Below, piece by piece: positions 17,799 to 25,936 of a stretch of 64,000 nucleotides of DNA (within the stretch, counting starts at the first letter, position 1; each line of letters starts with the position of its first letter). The notes beneath the pieces are model-generated. The model did no database searches and had not been told where the DNA came from. It saw only the letters and a list, made by a program, of their open reading frames with translations. The translations under genes and the position numbers were made by a program. Source of the DNA: Caulobacter soli (GTDB lineage: Bacteria; Pseudomonadota; Alphaproteobacteria; Caulobacterales; Caulobacteraceae); assembly GCF_011045195.1 (NCBI RefSeq), contig NZ_CP049199.1:806001-870000 (forward strand), read 5' to 3'.

Positions 17799-18770
17799 AT
17801 GAGCGGACAATTCGGAGCCAAATCCACCACCGACGAGGTCCTGGCCGGCGTCGATCTCTCCGGCAAGCGCGTGCTGGTCACCGGCGTCTCGGCGGGGCTC
17901 GGCGTCGAGACCGCCCGGGTCCTGGCGGCCCACGGCGCCCATGTGGTCGGGGCCGCGCGCGATCTGGCCAAGGCGCAGGGCGCGACCGACGTGGTGCGCG
18001 AGGCCGCCTCTACCGCCGGCGGCTCGCTGGAACTGGTGGCGCTGGACCTCGCCGACCTCGCCAGCGTCCGCGCCTGCGCCGACGCCCTGGTCGCCGACGG
18101 CCGGACCTTTGACATCGTCATCGCCAACGCCGGGGTGATGGCCCCGCCGCTCGGCCGCACGGCCGACGGCTTCGAGACCCAGTTCGGCACCAACCACCTG
18201 GGCCACTTCGTGCTGATCAACCGCATCGCCGGGCTGCTGCACGACGGCGCACGGGTGGTGGTGCTGTCGTCGTCCGGCCACCGCTTCTCGGACGTCGACC
18301 TGGAGGACCCGAATTTCGAGCGCGCCGACACCTACACCCCGTTCGGCGCCTATGGCCGCTCCAAGACCGCCAACGCCCTGTTCGCCGTCGCGTTCGACGA
18401 TCGCCACAAGGCGCGCGGCGTGCGGGCGACGGCCGTGCATCCGGGCGGCATCCAGACCGAGCTGGCGCGCCACATGACGCCCGAGACGATCCAGCAGATG
18501 ATCGACCAGATCAACGCCGCGGCCGGCGCCGAAGACCTGGCGGGGTTCGAGTGGAAGACCATCCCGCAGGGCGCGGCCACCAGCGTCTGGGCCGGCGTCG
18601 TGGCCCCCGCCTCGCTGGTCGGCGGCCGCTATTGCGAGGACTGTCACGTGGCCGAACTGGTCGGCGACGTGTCGATGCTGCGCGCCGGCGTGCGGTCCTA
18701 TGCGCTGGACCTCGACCACGCCAACGCCCTGTGGGCGCTGAGCGAACGCATGGTCGGCGAAACGTTCTAA
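17799..18770 (+). CDS. short-chain dehydrogenase/reductase
   Basis: 323 residues, longer than the classical 250 and like the retinol-dehydrogenase/WWOX-type group. Cofactor motif TGVSAGLG; IANAGVM; catalytic Ser in VVVLSSSGHRF and the Tyr-x-x-x-Lys pair in AYGRSKTANALF. The C-terminus holds an extra RYCEDCHVAELV segment found in this subgroup. It oxidises or reduces an unknown alcohol/carbonyl with NAD(P). It is controlled by the divergent TetR gene, judging by the operator in its promoter. Confidence 0.92.
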   Translation: MSGQFGAKSTTDEVLAGVDLSGKRVLVTGVSAGLGVETARVLAAHGAHVVGAARDLAKAQGATDVVREAASTAGGSLELVALDLADLASVRACADALVADGRTFDIVIANAGVMAPPLGRTADGFETQFGTNHLGHFVLINRIAGLLHDGARVVVLSSSGHRFSDVDLEDPNFERADTYTPFGAYGRSKTANALFAVAFDDRHKARGVRATAVHPGGIQTELARHMTPETIQQMIDQINAAAGAEDLAGFEWKTIPQGAATSVWAGVVAPASLVGGRYCEDCHVAELVGDVSMLRAGVRSYALDLDHANALWALSERMVGETF

Positions 18771-18795
18771 GGGCGCCAGCCTCTGGCGTTGTGCG

Positions 18796-18889
18796 TGGTC
18801 CTCGTCCTTCGACAAGCTCAGGATGAGGACCATTGTGCAGGCGCGGGCATTCGAAAACCTCATCCCGAGCTTGTCGAAGGACGAGGTTT
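18796..18889. repeat. intergenic palindromic repeat, family A copy 2
   Basis: Same architecture as the copy at 10412-10505: arms CGTCCTTCGACAAG-CTCAGGATGAGG and complement, outer GGTCCTC/GAGGACC on the left and AAACCTC/GAGGTTT on the right. One mismatch (CATCCCGAGC instead of CATCCTGAGC) lies in the right arm. It lies between the SDR gene and rplK. Confidence 0.9.
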
Positions 18890-19077
18890 TCGCTCCGTTG
18901 CTGGACTCCCGGCGCCCCGCCTGCTACATGCCGCGCCTTCGTCCCAGGACCCTGTCCCGGGGCGTGCTTGTCGTTATCCGTTCGGGCAGCGACGAGATCA
19001 AATCCGTGGGAGGGCCGCCAGCCCGGACCACGGCCAACCAGCGAAGGCCGTTAGCTCGGCTTTCTTGAGAGGATACA
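18890..19077 (+). promoter_or_regulatory. rplK leader region
   Basis: The 188 bases between the repeat and rplK must contain the rplK-rplA promoter. Bacterial rplKA mRNA usually carries an L1-binding site, but none could be drawn with confidence. A GAGAGGA ribosome site at 19067-19073 precedes the ATG. Confidence 0.45.
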
Positions 19078-19509
19078 ATGGCTAAGAAAATCCTGGGCTA
19101 TATCAAGCTCCAGGTGAAGGCCGGCTCCGCCACGCCTTCACCGCCCATCGGCCCGGCTCTGGGTCAGCGCGGCGTCAACATCATGGGCTTCTGTAAGGAG
19201 TTCAACGCGCGCACCGAGAACGTCGAAAAGGGCACCCCCCTGCCGACCGTGATCACGGTCTACCAAGACAAGTCGTTCACCTTCATCACCAAGACGCCCC
19301 CGGCGACGCACTACCTGAAGCAGATCACCGGCCTGAAGTCCGGCGCGAAGCTGACCGGTCGCGAAACCGTCGGTGAAGTCACGCGCACCCAGCTGCGCGA
19401 GATCGCCGAAAAGAAGATGAAGGACCTGAACGCCAACGATCTCGAGGCCGCGGCCAAGATCATCGAAGGCTCCGCCAAGGCCATGGGCCTGAAGATCGTG
19501 GAGGCCTAA
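19078..19509 (+). CDS. rplK: 50S ribosomal protein L11
   Basis: 143 residues. It begins [42 protein letters not shown], the invariant L11 N-terminus with the proline-rich GTPase-centre hinge, and continues [21 protein letters not shown]11 binds 23S rRNA at the factor-binding site and is needed for the stringent response. It is followed by rplA after four bases. Confidence 0.98.
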   Translation: MAKKILGYIKLQVKAGSATPSPPIGPALGQRGVNIMGFCKEFNARTENVEKGTPLPTVITVYQDKSFTFITKTPPATHYLKQITGLKSGAKLTGRETVGEVTRTQLREIAEKKMKDLNANDLEAAAKIIEGSAKAMGLKIVEA

Positions 19510-19513
19510 GACC

Positions 19514-20203
19514 ATGGCCAAGCAACCCAAGCGCATTCAAGCCTGGACCGGCGACCGCGAAGCCACGCACGCCGTGTCGGAAGCCATCGCCCTGGTCAAG
19601 GCCAACGCCAAGGCCAAGTTCGACGAGTCGATCGAGATCTCGGTCAACCTCGGCGTCGATCCGCGCCACGCCGACCAACAGGTCCGCGGCGTCGTGAACC
19701 TGCCGTCGGGCACCGGCCGTGACGTCCGCGTCGCCGTCTTCGCCAAGGACGCCAAGGCGGCCGAAGCCACCGCGGCGGGCGCCGAGCACGTCGGCGCCGA
19801 AGACCTGTACGAAAAGATCGCCGGCGGCTTCATGGACTTCGATCGCGTCATCGCGACCCCGGACATGATGGCCCTGGTCGGTCGCCTCGGTAAGGTGCTG
19901 GGCCCGCGCGGCCTGATGCCGAACCCGAAGGTCGGCACCGTGACCCCGAACGTCGGCCAAGCCGTGAAGGACGCCAAGGGCGGCGCCGTCGAGTTCCGCG
20001 TCGAGAAGGCGGGCATCGTCCACGCCGGCATCGGCAAGGTCTCGTTCACCGACGAAGCCCTGCTGCTGAACGTGAAGGCCCTGGTCGACGCGCTCAACAA
20101 GGCCAAGCCGACCGGCGCCAAGGGCATCTATGTCAAGCGCATCGGCCTGTCCTCGACGATGGGCCCGGGCTTCAAGATCGACGTCGCTTCGGTCAACGCC
20201 TAA
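19514..20203 (+). CDS. rplA: 50S ribosomal protein L1
   Basis: 229 residues. The L1 signature [23 protein letters not shown] is intact, with [26 protein letters not shown] in the N-terminal half. L1 forms the mobile stalk at the E site and commonly autoregulates its own operon. The start follows rplK closely; a strong terminator follows the stop. Confidence 0.98.
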   Translation: MAKQPKRIQAWTGDREATHAVSEAIALVKANAKAKFDESIEISVNLGVDPRHADQQVRGVVNLPSGTGRDVRVAVFAKDAKAAEATAAGAEHVGAEDLYEKIAGGFMDFDRVIATPDMMALVGRLGKVLGPRGLMPNPKVGTVTPNVGQAVKDAKGGAVEFRVEKAGIVHAGIGKVSFTDEALLLNVKALVDALNKAKPTGAKGIYVKRIGLSSTMGPGFKIDVASVNA

Positions 20204-20228
20204 GCTGCTTCGGACTTAAGTTAGCGAG

Positions 20229-20258
20229 CGGGCGCTGGAGCGATCCAGCGCCCGTTTT
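20229..20258 (+). terminator. rho-independent terminator after rplA
   Basis: An 11-base perfect stem CGGGCGCTGGA/TCCAGCGCCCG with GCGA loop is followed by TTTT. Confidence 0.9.
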
Positions 20259-20276
20259 GCGTTTGGGACGCCTGTG

Positions 20277-20315
20277 TTGTTGGCGCGTCTAGCCGATGTT
20301 ATATTTCGGCTAGAC
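20277..20315 (+). promoter_or_regulatory. vapBC promoter with palindromic operator
   Basis: TTGTTG (20277-20282) and TATATT (20300-20305) are spaced by 17 bases. A perfect 10-base inverted repeat, GTCTAGCCGA and TCGGCTAGAC (20287-20296 and 20306-20315), flanks the -10 element. This is the expected arrangement for autorepression by a VapB-VapC complex. Confidence 0.8.
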
Positions 20316-20325
20316 GGAGGTTCCG

Positions 20326-20565
20326 ATGCCTTTCCATGTTCGTGACGCAGAAGCCGACGCCATGTTGCGGCAATATGCAGAGGACAATCGCGTAGGCCTC
20401 ACCGACGCCATCAAGCTGCTTGTCCGGCGGGCGCGTGAGACGGACGACAAGGCGCGGGCCGAAAAGCTCGCGCGTATGCGAACGGTCAGCGACCGGGTGG
20501 CGGCCCTGCCAGACACGGGTCTCAAGGTGGACAAGGCGTTCTTCGACGAAATGTCCGGCGACTGA
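20326..20565 (+). CDS. vapB: VapB-family antitoxin
   Basis: 79 residues. The N-terminal MPFHVRDAEADAMLRQYAEDNRVGLTDAIKLLVRRA has the ribbon-helix-helix-like DNA-binding pattern of Rv0623/PSK-type antitoxins. The C-terminal part (DTGLKVDKAFFDEMSGD) would wrap the toxin. A GGAGG ribosome site precedes the ATG. Stop and vapC start share one base (20565). It probably binds the upstream palindrome. Confidence 0.88.
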   Translation: MPFHVRDAEADAMLRQYAEDNRVGLTDAIKLLVRRARETDDKARAEKLARMRTVSDRVAALPDTGLKVDKAFFDEMSGD

Positions 20566-20960
20566 TGTTCGTCGACGCCTCCGCATTCTGCGCCATCCTG
20601 CTTGGCGAGTCGGACAGGAATAGCTTTGAGGAGCGCTTGGCCGCCGTGGACGGGGCGACCACGTCGGCGGTCGCGATCTGGGAAACGGTGCGTAGCCTGG
20701 CTCGCGGGAAGGGGCTGAGCATGGCGGACGCCCGCGTGGAGGTGGAGGCCTATTTGAGTTTGGCCGAGATCCGCGTCATCGCGATCGGCGAGCCCGAGGC
20801 CGGCATGGCGATCGATGCCTTCGCTCGCTTCGGCAAGGGCGCTCACCCCGCCAGGCTGAACATGGGCGATTGCTTCGCCTATGCCTGCGCCAAGACCAAC
20901 GGCGTGCCGCTGCTCTACAAGGGCGACGACTTCGTCCTGACCGACATCGAGCCCGCGTGA
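20565..20960 (+). CDS. vapC: VapC-family PIN-domain ribonuclease toxin
   Basis: 131 residues. PIN-domain acidic residues are in place: Asp in MFVDASAFCAIL, Glu in TSAVAIWETVRSL, Asp in LNMGDCFAYACAK, plus the terminal LLYKGDDFVLTD. VapC toxins cleave specific tRNA or rRNA sites when VapB is degraded. Translation appears coupled both to vapB (1-base overlap) and to the following flavoprotein gene (4-base GTGA overlap). Confidence 0.92.
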   Translation: MFVDASAFCAILLGESDRNSFEERLAAVDGATTSAVAIWETVRSLARGKGLSMADARVEVEAYLSLAEIRVIAIGEPEAGMAIDAFARFGKGAHPARLNMGDCFAYACAKTNGVPLLYKGDDFVLTDIEPA

Positions 20961-22171
20961 CCGCCATCGAAACTCCAGACGTCGCCATCGTCGGCGGCGG
21001 GCCGGCCGGACTTATGGCGGCGCAGATGCTGAGCGGCGCGGGGCTGTCGGTGGCGGTGTTCGAGCGGATGCCGACCCTGGGGCGCAAGTTCCTGATGGCC
21101 GGGCGCGGCGGGCTGAACCTGACCCATTCGGAGGACTTCGAGCGGTTCGCCGAGCGCTACGGCGCGGCGACGCCGACCCTGCGGCCGATGCTGGAGGCGT
21201 TCACGCCGGCCGACCTCGTGGCCTGGGCCGAGGACCTGGGGCAGACGACCTTCGTCGGCACCAGCGGCCGGGTGTTTCCCAAGGCGCTGAAGGCCTCGCC
21301 CCTGCTGCGCGCCTGGATCGCGCGGCTGGAAGGGCAGGGCGTGGCGTTGAACCTGCGCTCGACCTGGACCGGCTGGGACGCGGCGGGCGACCTGACCTTC
21401 GAGACGCCCAACGGCCCGGGCACGGTGCGGCCGCGCGCCACGATCCTGGCCCTGGGCGGGGCCAGCTGGGCCAGGCTCGGCTCGGACGGCGCCTGGGCGC
21501 CGCTGCTGGCGACGCGGGGGGCGGAGGTCGCGCCGTTCCGGCCGGCCAATGTCGGGTTCACGGTCGCCTGGAACGAGGTTTTCCGCGAACGGTTCGCCGG
21601 CGCGCCGCTGAAGAACATCGCCCTGAGCTTCGACGGGAGGACCTCGCGCGGCGACGCCCTGGCGGCGGGCTACGGTCTGGAGGGCGGGGCGGTCTATGCG
21701 CTGTCGGCCGTCCTGCGTGACGCGATCAGCGCGCGAGGCGCCGCGACTCTGGAGGTCGACCTGCGTCCCGACGTGCCGCAGGCCCAGTTGACCGCGCGCC
21801 TGGCCAAGCCGCGCGGCGGGCAGTCGCTGTCCAGCTGGCTGCGCAAGGCCGCCCACCTGTCGCCGGTCGAGATCGGCCTGCTGCGCGAGGCGCACGGCGT
21901 GGCCCTGCCGATCGCGCCCGACGCCCTGGCCGCCGCGATCAAGGCCGCGCCGGTCGTTCTGACGGGCGCGCAAGGCTTGGAACGGGCGATCTCGTCGGTC
22001 GGCGGCCTGGCGTTCAACGCGCTGGACGGGTTGGAGCTGAAGGCCGCGCCCGGCGTGTTCGTGGCCGGCGAGATGCTGGACTGGGAAGCGCCGACCGGCG
22101 GCTACCTGCTGCAGGCCTGCTTCGCCACGGGCGTTGCGGCGGCGCGGGCGGTGGTGGAACGGTTGGCCTAG
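20957..22171 (+). CDS. NAD(P)/FAD-dependent oxidoreductase (HI0933/TIGR03862-like flavoprotein)
   Basis: 404 residues from a GTG that overlaps the vapC stop (GTGA). FAD motif VAIVGGGPAGLMAAQMLSGAG, then RMPTLGRKFLMAGRGGLNLTHSE, ALGGASWARLGSDG, and the C-terminal GVFVAGEMLDWEAPTGGYLLQACFATG. This is the family of uncharacterised flavoproteins once annotated as BaiN-like. The reaction is unknown. The frame also opens further upstream inside vapC, but that part has no flavoprotein character. A palindromic repeat follows. Confidence 0.9.
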   Translation: MTAIETPDVAIVGGGPAGLMAAQMLSGAGLSVAVFERMPTLGRKFLMAGRGGLNLTHSEDFERFAERYGAATPTLRPMLEAFTPADLVAWAEDLGQTTFVGTSGRVFPKALKASPLLRAWIARLEGQGVALNLRSTWTGWDAAGDLTFETPNGPGTVRPRATILALGGASWARLGSDGAWAPLLATRGAEVAPFRPANVGFTVAWNEVFRERFAGAPLKNIALSFDGRTSRGDALAAGYGLEGGAVYALSAVLRDAISARGAATLEVDLRPDVPQAQLTARLAKPRGGQSLSSWLRKAAHLSPVEIGLLREAHGVALPIAPDALAAAIKAAPVVLTGAQGLERAISSVGGLAFNALDGLELKAAPGVFVAGEMLDWEAPTGGYLLQACFATGVAAARAVVERLA

Positions 22172-22177
22172 CCCTTT

Positions 22178-22284
22178 GCGTCCTTCGAGGCGCCCTCAGG
22201 GGCGCGCACCTCAGGATGAGGACTTCAGAGCCAATCCACGATCCTCATCCTTAGGTGCGAGCGATAGCGAGCCTCGAAGGATGC
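22178..22284. repeat. intergenic palindromic repeat, family C copy 1
   Basis: Arms GCGTCCTTCGAGG...CACCTCAGGATGAGGA and TCCTCATCCTTAGGTG...CCTCGAAGGATGC. Ends (TCCTTCGA/TCGAAGGA) and core (CTCAGGATGAGGA) are the same as family A, but each arm carries an additional GC-rich segment between them. The second copy is at 61706-61806. Confidence 0.88.
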
Positions 22285-22293
22285 ATGGCGCCC

Positions 22294-23652
22294 CTACTTC
22301 ATCGCCGCCCGGATCTTCGCCGCCAGGGCCTCGATGGCCTTGGGATCGCCCTTCTCGTTCTCGACGAACATCAGCGGCTTGCCGGCCTGGCGCGGGATGA
22401 CGTGGATGTGCAGGTGCGGCACGCTCTGGCCCACGCCGTTGTTCTGGACGATGGTGAAGCCCTCGACGCCCAGGCTGTCGACCTGGGCTTGGCCCACGCG
22501 GGCGGCCACGGCCATGATCCGCGACAGGTCCTGGGGCGAGATCTCCAGGATGTTGCGGGCCTTGGAGGTCTTGGAGATCACCAGCACGTGGCCCGGCTCG
22601 GCCGGGGCGTGGTCCATGAAGGCCAGCACCTGGTCGTCCTCATAGACTTTGGGCACGACGATCTCGCCGCGCAGGATCTTGGCGAACGGGTTGTTCTCGT
22701 CATACGGCGCCTTCAGGGGGATCTGCGGCGTGCCGGGCTTGGCCGAGGCCGGATCGAACTGCCCCAGCCACCGGATCACCTCGGCCTCCAGCGCGATGCG
22801 GCTGTCTGAGAAGCTGTGGTCGGTGTCCATGTAGGTTTCGGTCAGGGCTTTAGCCTGGGCCTGACGGGCGGCGGCGGCCAGCTTGCGGGTCGTGGGCGCG
22901 CCGGCGTGCTCGGCGCCGACCAGCAGCAGAGGCCGGGCGGCGATGCGGGCGCTCAGCGCTTCCAGGTCAAGCTTGGCGGCGTCGGTCTCGATCTCCTTGA
23001 CCAGCAGTTCGGCGCTCGTCCCGGCCAGGGGGACGGTGTCGGGCCGCATGCCCTCGACGGCCGCCTTGCGGGCGGCGGCGTCGGTGATCCCGGCCTTTTC
23101 CTTACCGATGTCCCAGGCGTCGATCAGCACGGTTCCGGCCACGCGCGGCTCGGCGGCCGCGGCGTCGGCGGCCATGAAGCCGCCCATGCTGTGGCCGGCC
23201 ACCACGATCCTGCTGGTGTCGATGTGGTACTTGGCGACGTTGGCGGGGTCGAACAGGAAGGCCGTGGCGGCCTCACCGTCGCGCCGGGCGTTGGCGAAGC
23301 TGAACTTGCCCGGGCTGCCCCACGAGCCGCGATAGTTGATCTTCAGCACGTTCCAGCCGGCGCGGCGCACCGCCTGCATCAGGTCGATATTGGTCTCGTT
23401 GCCGGGGAAGCCGTGCAGGAACAGCATGGTCGGATGCGGCTGGTCGCCCGAAGCCAGGTACATCAGGGCGTTGACCCGCACGCCGCCGGTCGGGACCGTG
23501 AACGCCGCCATGTCGGCCGGATGGGCCGCGTCGCGGGTCGGGTCGGCGATCACCGCCTTGGGGATCGGCGGCAGGCGCGGCTCGGCGTAGCCGGGCGCGG
23601 CGAGGCCGACCAGCATCAGGGCGGCGAGGCCGGCGGTGAACAGGCGCTTCAT
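22294..23652 (-). CDS. secreted alpha/beta hydrolase fused to a HIT-domain protein
   Basis: 452 residues. 1-23 is a signal peptide (LFTAGLAALMLVGLAAPGYA). About 50-300 is an alpha/beta hydrolase with oxyanion-type TMLFLHGFPGNE, nucleophile elbow VAGHSMGG (Ser155) and a late His in DTDHSFSD (His279). About 312-452 is a complete HIT domain: PYDENNPFAKILRGEI, FMDHAPAEPGHVLVISK, NNGVGQSVPHLHIHVIP with the triad His413/415/417. HIT proteins are normally cytoplasmic nucleotide hydrolases, so joining one to an exported esterase-like domain is unusual. The frame is continuous with no internal stop. Whether the domains stay joined in the cell is unknown. Confidence 0.85.
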   Translation of the reverse strand: MKRLFTAGLAALMLVGLAAPGYAEPRLPPIPKAVIADPTRDAAHPADMAAFTVPTGGVRVNALMYLASGDQPHPTMLFLHGFPGNETNIDLMQAVRRAGWNVLKINYRGSWGSPGKFSFANARRDGEAATAFLFDPANVAKYHIDTSRIVVAGHSMGGFMAADAAAAEPRVAGTVLIDAWDIGKEKAGITDAAARKAAVEGMRPDTVPLAGTSAELLVKEIETDAAKLDLEALSARIAARPLLLVGAEHAGAPTTRKLAAAARQAQAKALTETYMDTDHSFSDSRIALEAEVIRWLGQFDPASAKPGTPQIPLKAPYDENNPFAKILRGEIVVPKVYEDDQVLAFMDHAPAEPGHVLVISKTSKARNILEISPQDLSRIMAVAARVGQAQVDSLGVEGFTIVQNNGVGQSVPHLHIHVIPRQAGKPLMFVENEKGDPKAIEALAAKIRAAMK

Positions 23653-23746
23653 GGACGGGTCCCCGATTGGCGGTCTTCTTCTTCTTATCGACGAAATCCG
23701 AGGCCGCGCCAGGGTGTCCCTTCCGCGAGGGTGGGACGCGCGCGGC

Positions 23747-23911
23747 TCAGGCGCCGGGCTTCTTGCCCTTCGCCGTCACGGCCATGACGAGGGATCCCGC
23801 CACGAGCCCCAGGCCCGTCCCCAGCGAGACGCCGATCGGCAGGTTATGCGTAAGGACGCCGAATACGGCGCCGAGCGCCGCGCCGAACGCCAGGCCCAAA
23901 CCCATAGGCAT
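23747..23911 (-). CDS. small glycine-zipper membrane protein, hypothetical
   Basis: 54 residues: MPMGLGLAFGAALGAVFGVL, then a short polar turn (THNLPIG), a second glycine-rich segment SLGTGLGLVAGSLVMAVTA and a basic tail KGKKPGA. Two short helices with regular glycine spacing resemble small glycine-zipper inner-membrane proteins. An ACGGAGG ribosome site lies 11 bases before the ATG. No function known. Confidence 0.6.
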   Translation of the reverse strand: MPMGLGLAFGAALGAVFGVLTHNLPIGVSLGTGLGLVAGSLVMAVTAKGKKPGA

Positions 23912-23968
23912 TGTCGTCTCGCCTCCGTGCTCTCCGCGAGAATACCATAGCGCGCGGCAGGGGAGCCC

Positions 23969-24412
23969 TCACTTCGCTGGCGATTCCTTGGTGAGCTGAC
24001 CCGCCGAGATCTTCCATTCGCCGTTCGACGCGGTGGCGACCAGGATCATCGCGCGTTGCAGGCCCTGCACCGGCTGGCCGTTCATCAGGAAGTCCATGTG
24101 GAAGAAGATCGTCGCCACGTCCGGGCGTAGCAGGCGCACCTCGGGGACGTCCTTCTTGGTGATCGTGGTCTTCTGCGCCCAGCCGCCGACATGGACCTTG
24201 GCGAACTCCGACACGATCGCCTCGCGACCCTCGGTCCGCTCCTCGGCGATCGGCACCCACACGGCGTCGGGCGTGTAGAGCGCCTCGAAGGCCTTGGGGT
24301 CATGCGCGTTCCACGCGGCGATGAAGCGGTCGGGAAGCGCCTCTGGGCCGGCCGCTTGGGCCATGCCGGGCGCGAGAAGGATCAGGACCGCGAACAGGGC
24401 CGGGAAGCGCAT
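23969..24412 (-). CDS. secreted SnoaL/DUF4440-like (NTF2-fold) protein
   Basis: 147 residues. A signal peptide MRFPALFAVLILLAPGMAQA is followed by an NTF2-like domain: DRFIAAWNAHDPKAFEALYTPDAVWV, EGREAIVSEFAK and a final GEWKISAGQLT. This pattern matches the SgcJ/EcaC group, small cone-shaped proteins of mostly unknown function. The ATG at 24412 is chosen for its CGGAG site and clean signal peptide; a start nine codons upstream is possible. It is divergent from rplJ. Confidence 0.85.
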   Translation of the reverse strand: MRFPALFAVLILLAPGMAQAAGPEALPDRFIAAWNAHDPKAFEALYTPDAVWVPIAEERTEGREAIVSEFAKVHVGGWAQKTTITKKDVPEVRLLRPDVATIFFHMDFLMNGQPVQGLQRAMILVATASNGEWKISAGQLTKESPAK

Positions 24413-24516
24413 GTCATAATCTCCGAAGGTTCGTCGCATCTAAGGTGGCGGCGAGACCGTCGGCAACCCGTGTTCGGCCAAGGCGGTGGCGCACGGGCAA
24501 AAATCCGGGGTGGTGT

Positions 24517-24545
24517 TGAAATCCGTCCCCAACTCGTCTATACGC
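24517..24545 (+). promoter_or_regulatory. rplJL promoter
   Basis: TTGAAA (24517-24522) and TATACG (24540-24545) spaced by 17 bases, about 270 bases before rplJ, giving a long leader. Confidence 0.65.
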
Positions 24546-24551
24546 CGCCCC

Positions 24552-24815
24552 TTCTCCGTCGGGTTCGCCCGGCGAAGACCTGTTTGTGAACAGCGGGGCG
24601 TGGGGTCACCAACGCCATAATCGAGGAAGAGCCCTTCCTCGCCGTCGGGAGACAGGGATGGACAAGACCACGCTATTTCCTCCTTTCGGGATGGGACGCG
24701 CGGCTGACTTTCCTTGGAACAGGCTGATGCAACTCGCGTGCGGGAGCGATCCTTCATGCGCCGCGCATTTGGCTGCCGGAATGGTCCGGCCGCTGTAATT
24801 GAGTAGGAGACCGCA
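24552..24815 (+). promoter_or_regulatory. rplJ leader, candidate L10-binding autoregulatory RNA
   Basis: About 260 untranslated bases precede rplJ. The leader contains a perfect 8-base hairpin CGAGGAAG/CTTCCTCG (24622-24641) preceded by a GGCGT/ACGCC pairing near 24598-24615, and a GTAGGAGA ribosome site at its end. Long structured leaders bound by L10-L7/L12 are known for rplJL mRNAs; membership of that family is inferred from position only. Confidence 0.5.
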
Positions 24816-25334
24816 ATGGACCGCGCTCAAAAGCAGGAGTCGATCGAGTCGCTGAAAAGCGTCTTCGCCGGCGCCGGCGCTGTCGTCGTGACCCACTATT
24901 CGGGCATGACCGTTGCGGAAATGACTGAACTGCGCGCCCGCCTCCGCAAGGAAGAGGGCACGTTCCAGGTGGTGAAGAACACCCTGGTCCAAAAGGCGCT
25001 GGACGGCGCGATCGGCGAAAAGGGCGACGCCCTGTTCACCGGTCCGGTCGCCATCGCGTTTGGCAAGGATCCTGTCTCCGCCGCCAAGATCGTCACCCAG
25101 TACGCCAAGGAAAACGAGAAGCTCAAGCTTGTCGGCGGCATCCTGGGCCAGACGACCGTTCTGGACGAAGCCGCGGTGCGGGCCCTGGCCACGCTTCCGT
25201 CGCTCGATCAGATCCGTGGCAAGCTTATCGGCCTCATCCAGGCTCCGGCGACCAAGATCGCTGGCGTCCTGCAGGCCCCGGCTGGCCAGCTGGCTCGCGT
25301 CTTCAACGCCTATGCGACCAAAGACGCCGCGTAA
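24816..25334 (+). CDS. rplJ: 50S ribosomal protein L10
   Basis: 172 residues: MDRAQKQESIESLKSVFAGAGAVVVTHYSGMTVAEMTELRARLRKE is the typical L10 N-terminus, with VVKNTLVQKAL and a C-terminal helix (ARVFNAYATKDAA) that carries L7/L12 dimers. It forms the base of the ribosomal stalk and, with L12, usually represses its own mRNA. rplL follows after 42 bases. Confidence 0.98.
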   Translation: MDRAQKQESIESLKSVFAGAGAVVVTHYSGMTVAEMTELRARLRKEEGTFQVVKNTLVQKALDGAIGEKGDALFTGPVAIAFGKDPVSAAKIVTQYAKENEKLKLVGGILGQTTVLDEAAVRALATLPSLDQIRGKLIGLIQAPATKIAGVLQAPAGQLARVFNAYATKDAA

Positions 25335-25376
25335 GTCATCTCCGCATAAATCCCTCATTCTCTAAGGAAATTACCC

Positions 25377-25760
25377 ATGTCGAAGCTCGAAAAGCTGGTT
25401 GAAGAACTGTCCACCCTGTCGGTCCTGGAAGCTGCTGAGCTCTCCAAGCTGCTCGAAGAAAAGTGGGGCGTCTCGGCCGCCGCTCCGGTCGCCGTCGCCG
25501 CCGCTGGTGGCGCTGCCGCCGCTCCGGCCGAAGCCGCCGAAGAGCAAACCGAATTCACCGTCGTTCTGACGAACGGTGGCGACAAGAAGATCAACGTGAT
25601 CAAGGAAGTCCGTGGCGTTCGTCCGGACCTGGGCCTGAAGGAAGCCAAGGACCTGGTCGAAGGCGCTCCGCAGAACGTCGTTGAAAACGTTTCGAAGCAA
25701 GTCGCCGAAGAAGTCGCCAAGAAGCTGACCGAAGCCGGCGCCACCGTCCAAGTGAAGTAA
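25377..25760 (+). CDS. rplL: 50S ribosomal protein L7/L12
   Basis: 127 residues. N-terminal dimerisation helices [29 protein letters not shown], Ala/Pro hinge, and C-terminal factor-binding domain [44 protein letters not shown]. It is the multicopy stalk protein recruiting translation GTPases. A strong terminator follows, separating it from rpoBC. Confidence 0.98.
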   Translation: MSKLEKLVEELSTLSVLEAAELSKLLEEKWGVSAAAPVAVAAAGGAAAAPAEAAEEQTEFTVVLTNGGDKKINVIKEVRGVRPDLGLKEAKDLVEGAPQNVVENVSKQVAEEVAKKLTEAGATVQVK

Positions 25761-25823
25761 TTCACTTCCCACGTTTCGGCGTGGGGACGTTGCCGGCGTC
25801 AGTTCTCTGACGCACAAAGTTGA

Positions 25824-25855
25824 CGGCCCCGGAGGGAAACCTCCGGGGCCGTTTT
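25824..25855 (+). terminator. rho-independent terminator after rplL
   Basis: A 12-base perfect stem CGGCCCCGGAGG/CCTCCGGGGCCG with GAAA tetraloop, followed by TTTT. Confidence 0.92.
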
Positions 25856-25884
25856 CGTTCACTCGTCTTCCTGCTGCGTCATTC

Positions 25885-25900
25885 TGGCACGGTCGTTGCT
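25885..25900 (+). promoter_or_regulatory. consensus sigma-54 (RpoN) promoter
   Basis: TGGCACG-GTCG-TTGCT matches the -24/-12 consensus TGGCACG-N4-TTGCW at every position, with ten bases between the invariant GG and GC. The predicted transcription start lies near 25911, about 26 bases before the ATG of the next gene. No activator-binding palindrome was recognised nearby. Confidence 0.8.
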
Positions 25901-25936
25901 AGACGCCCGTCGCACACGCTGCAGTGGAGGGCGACC

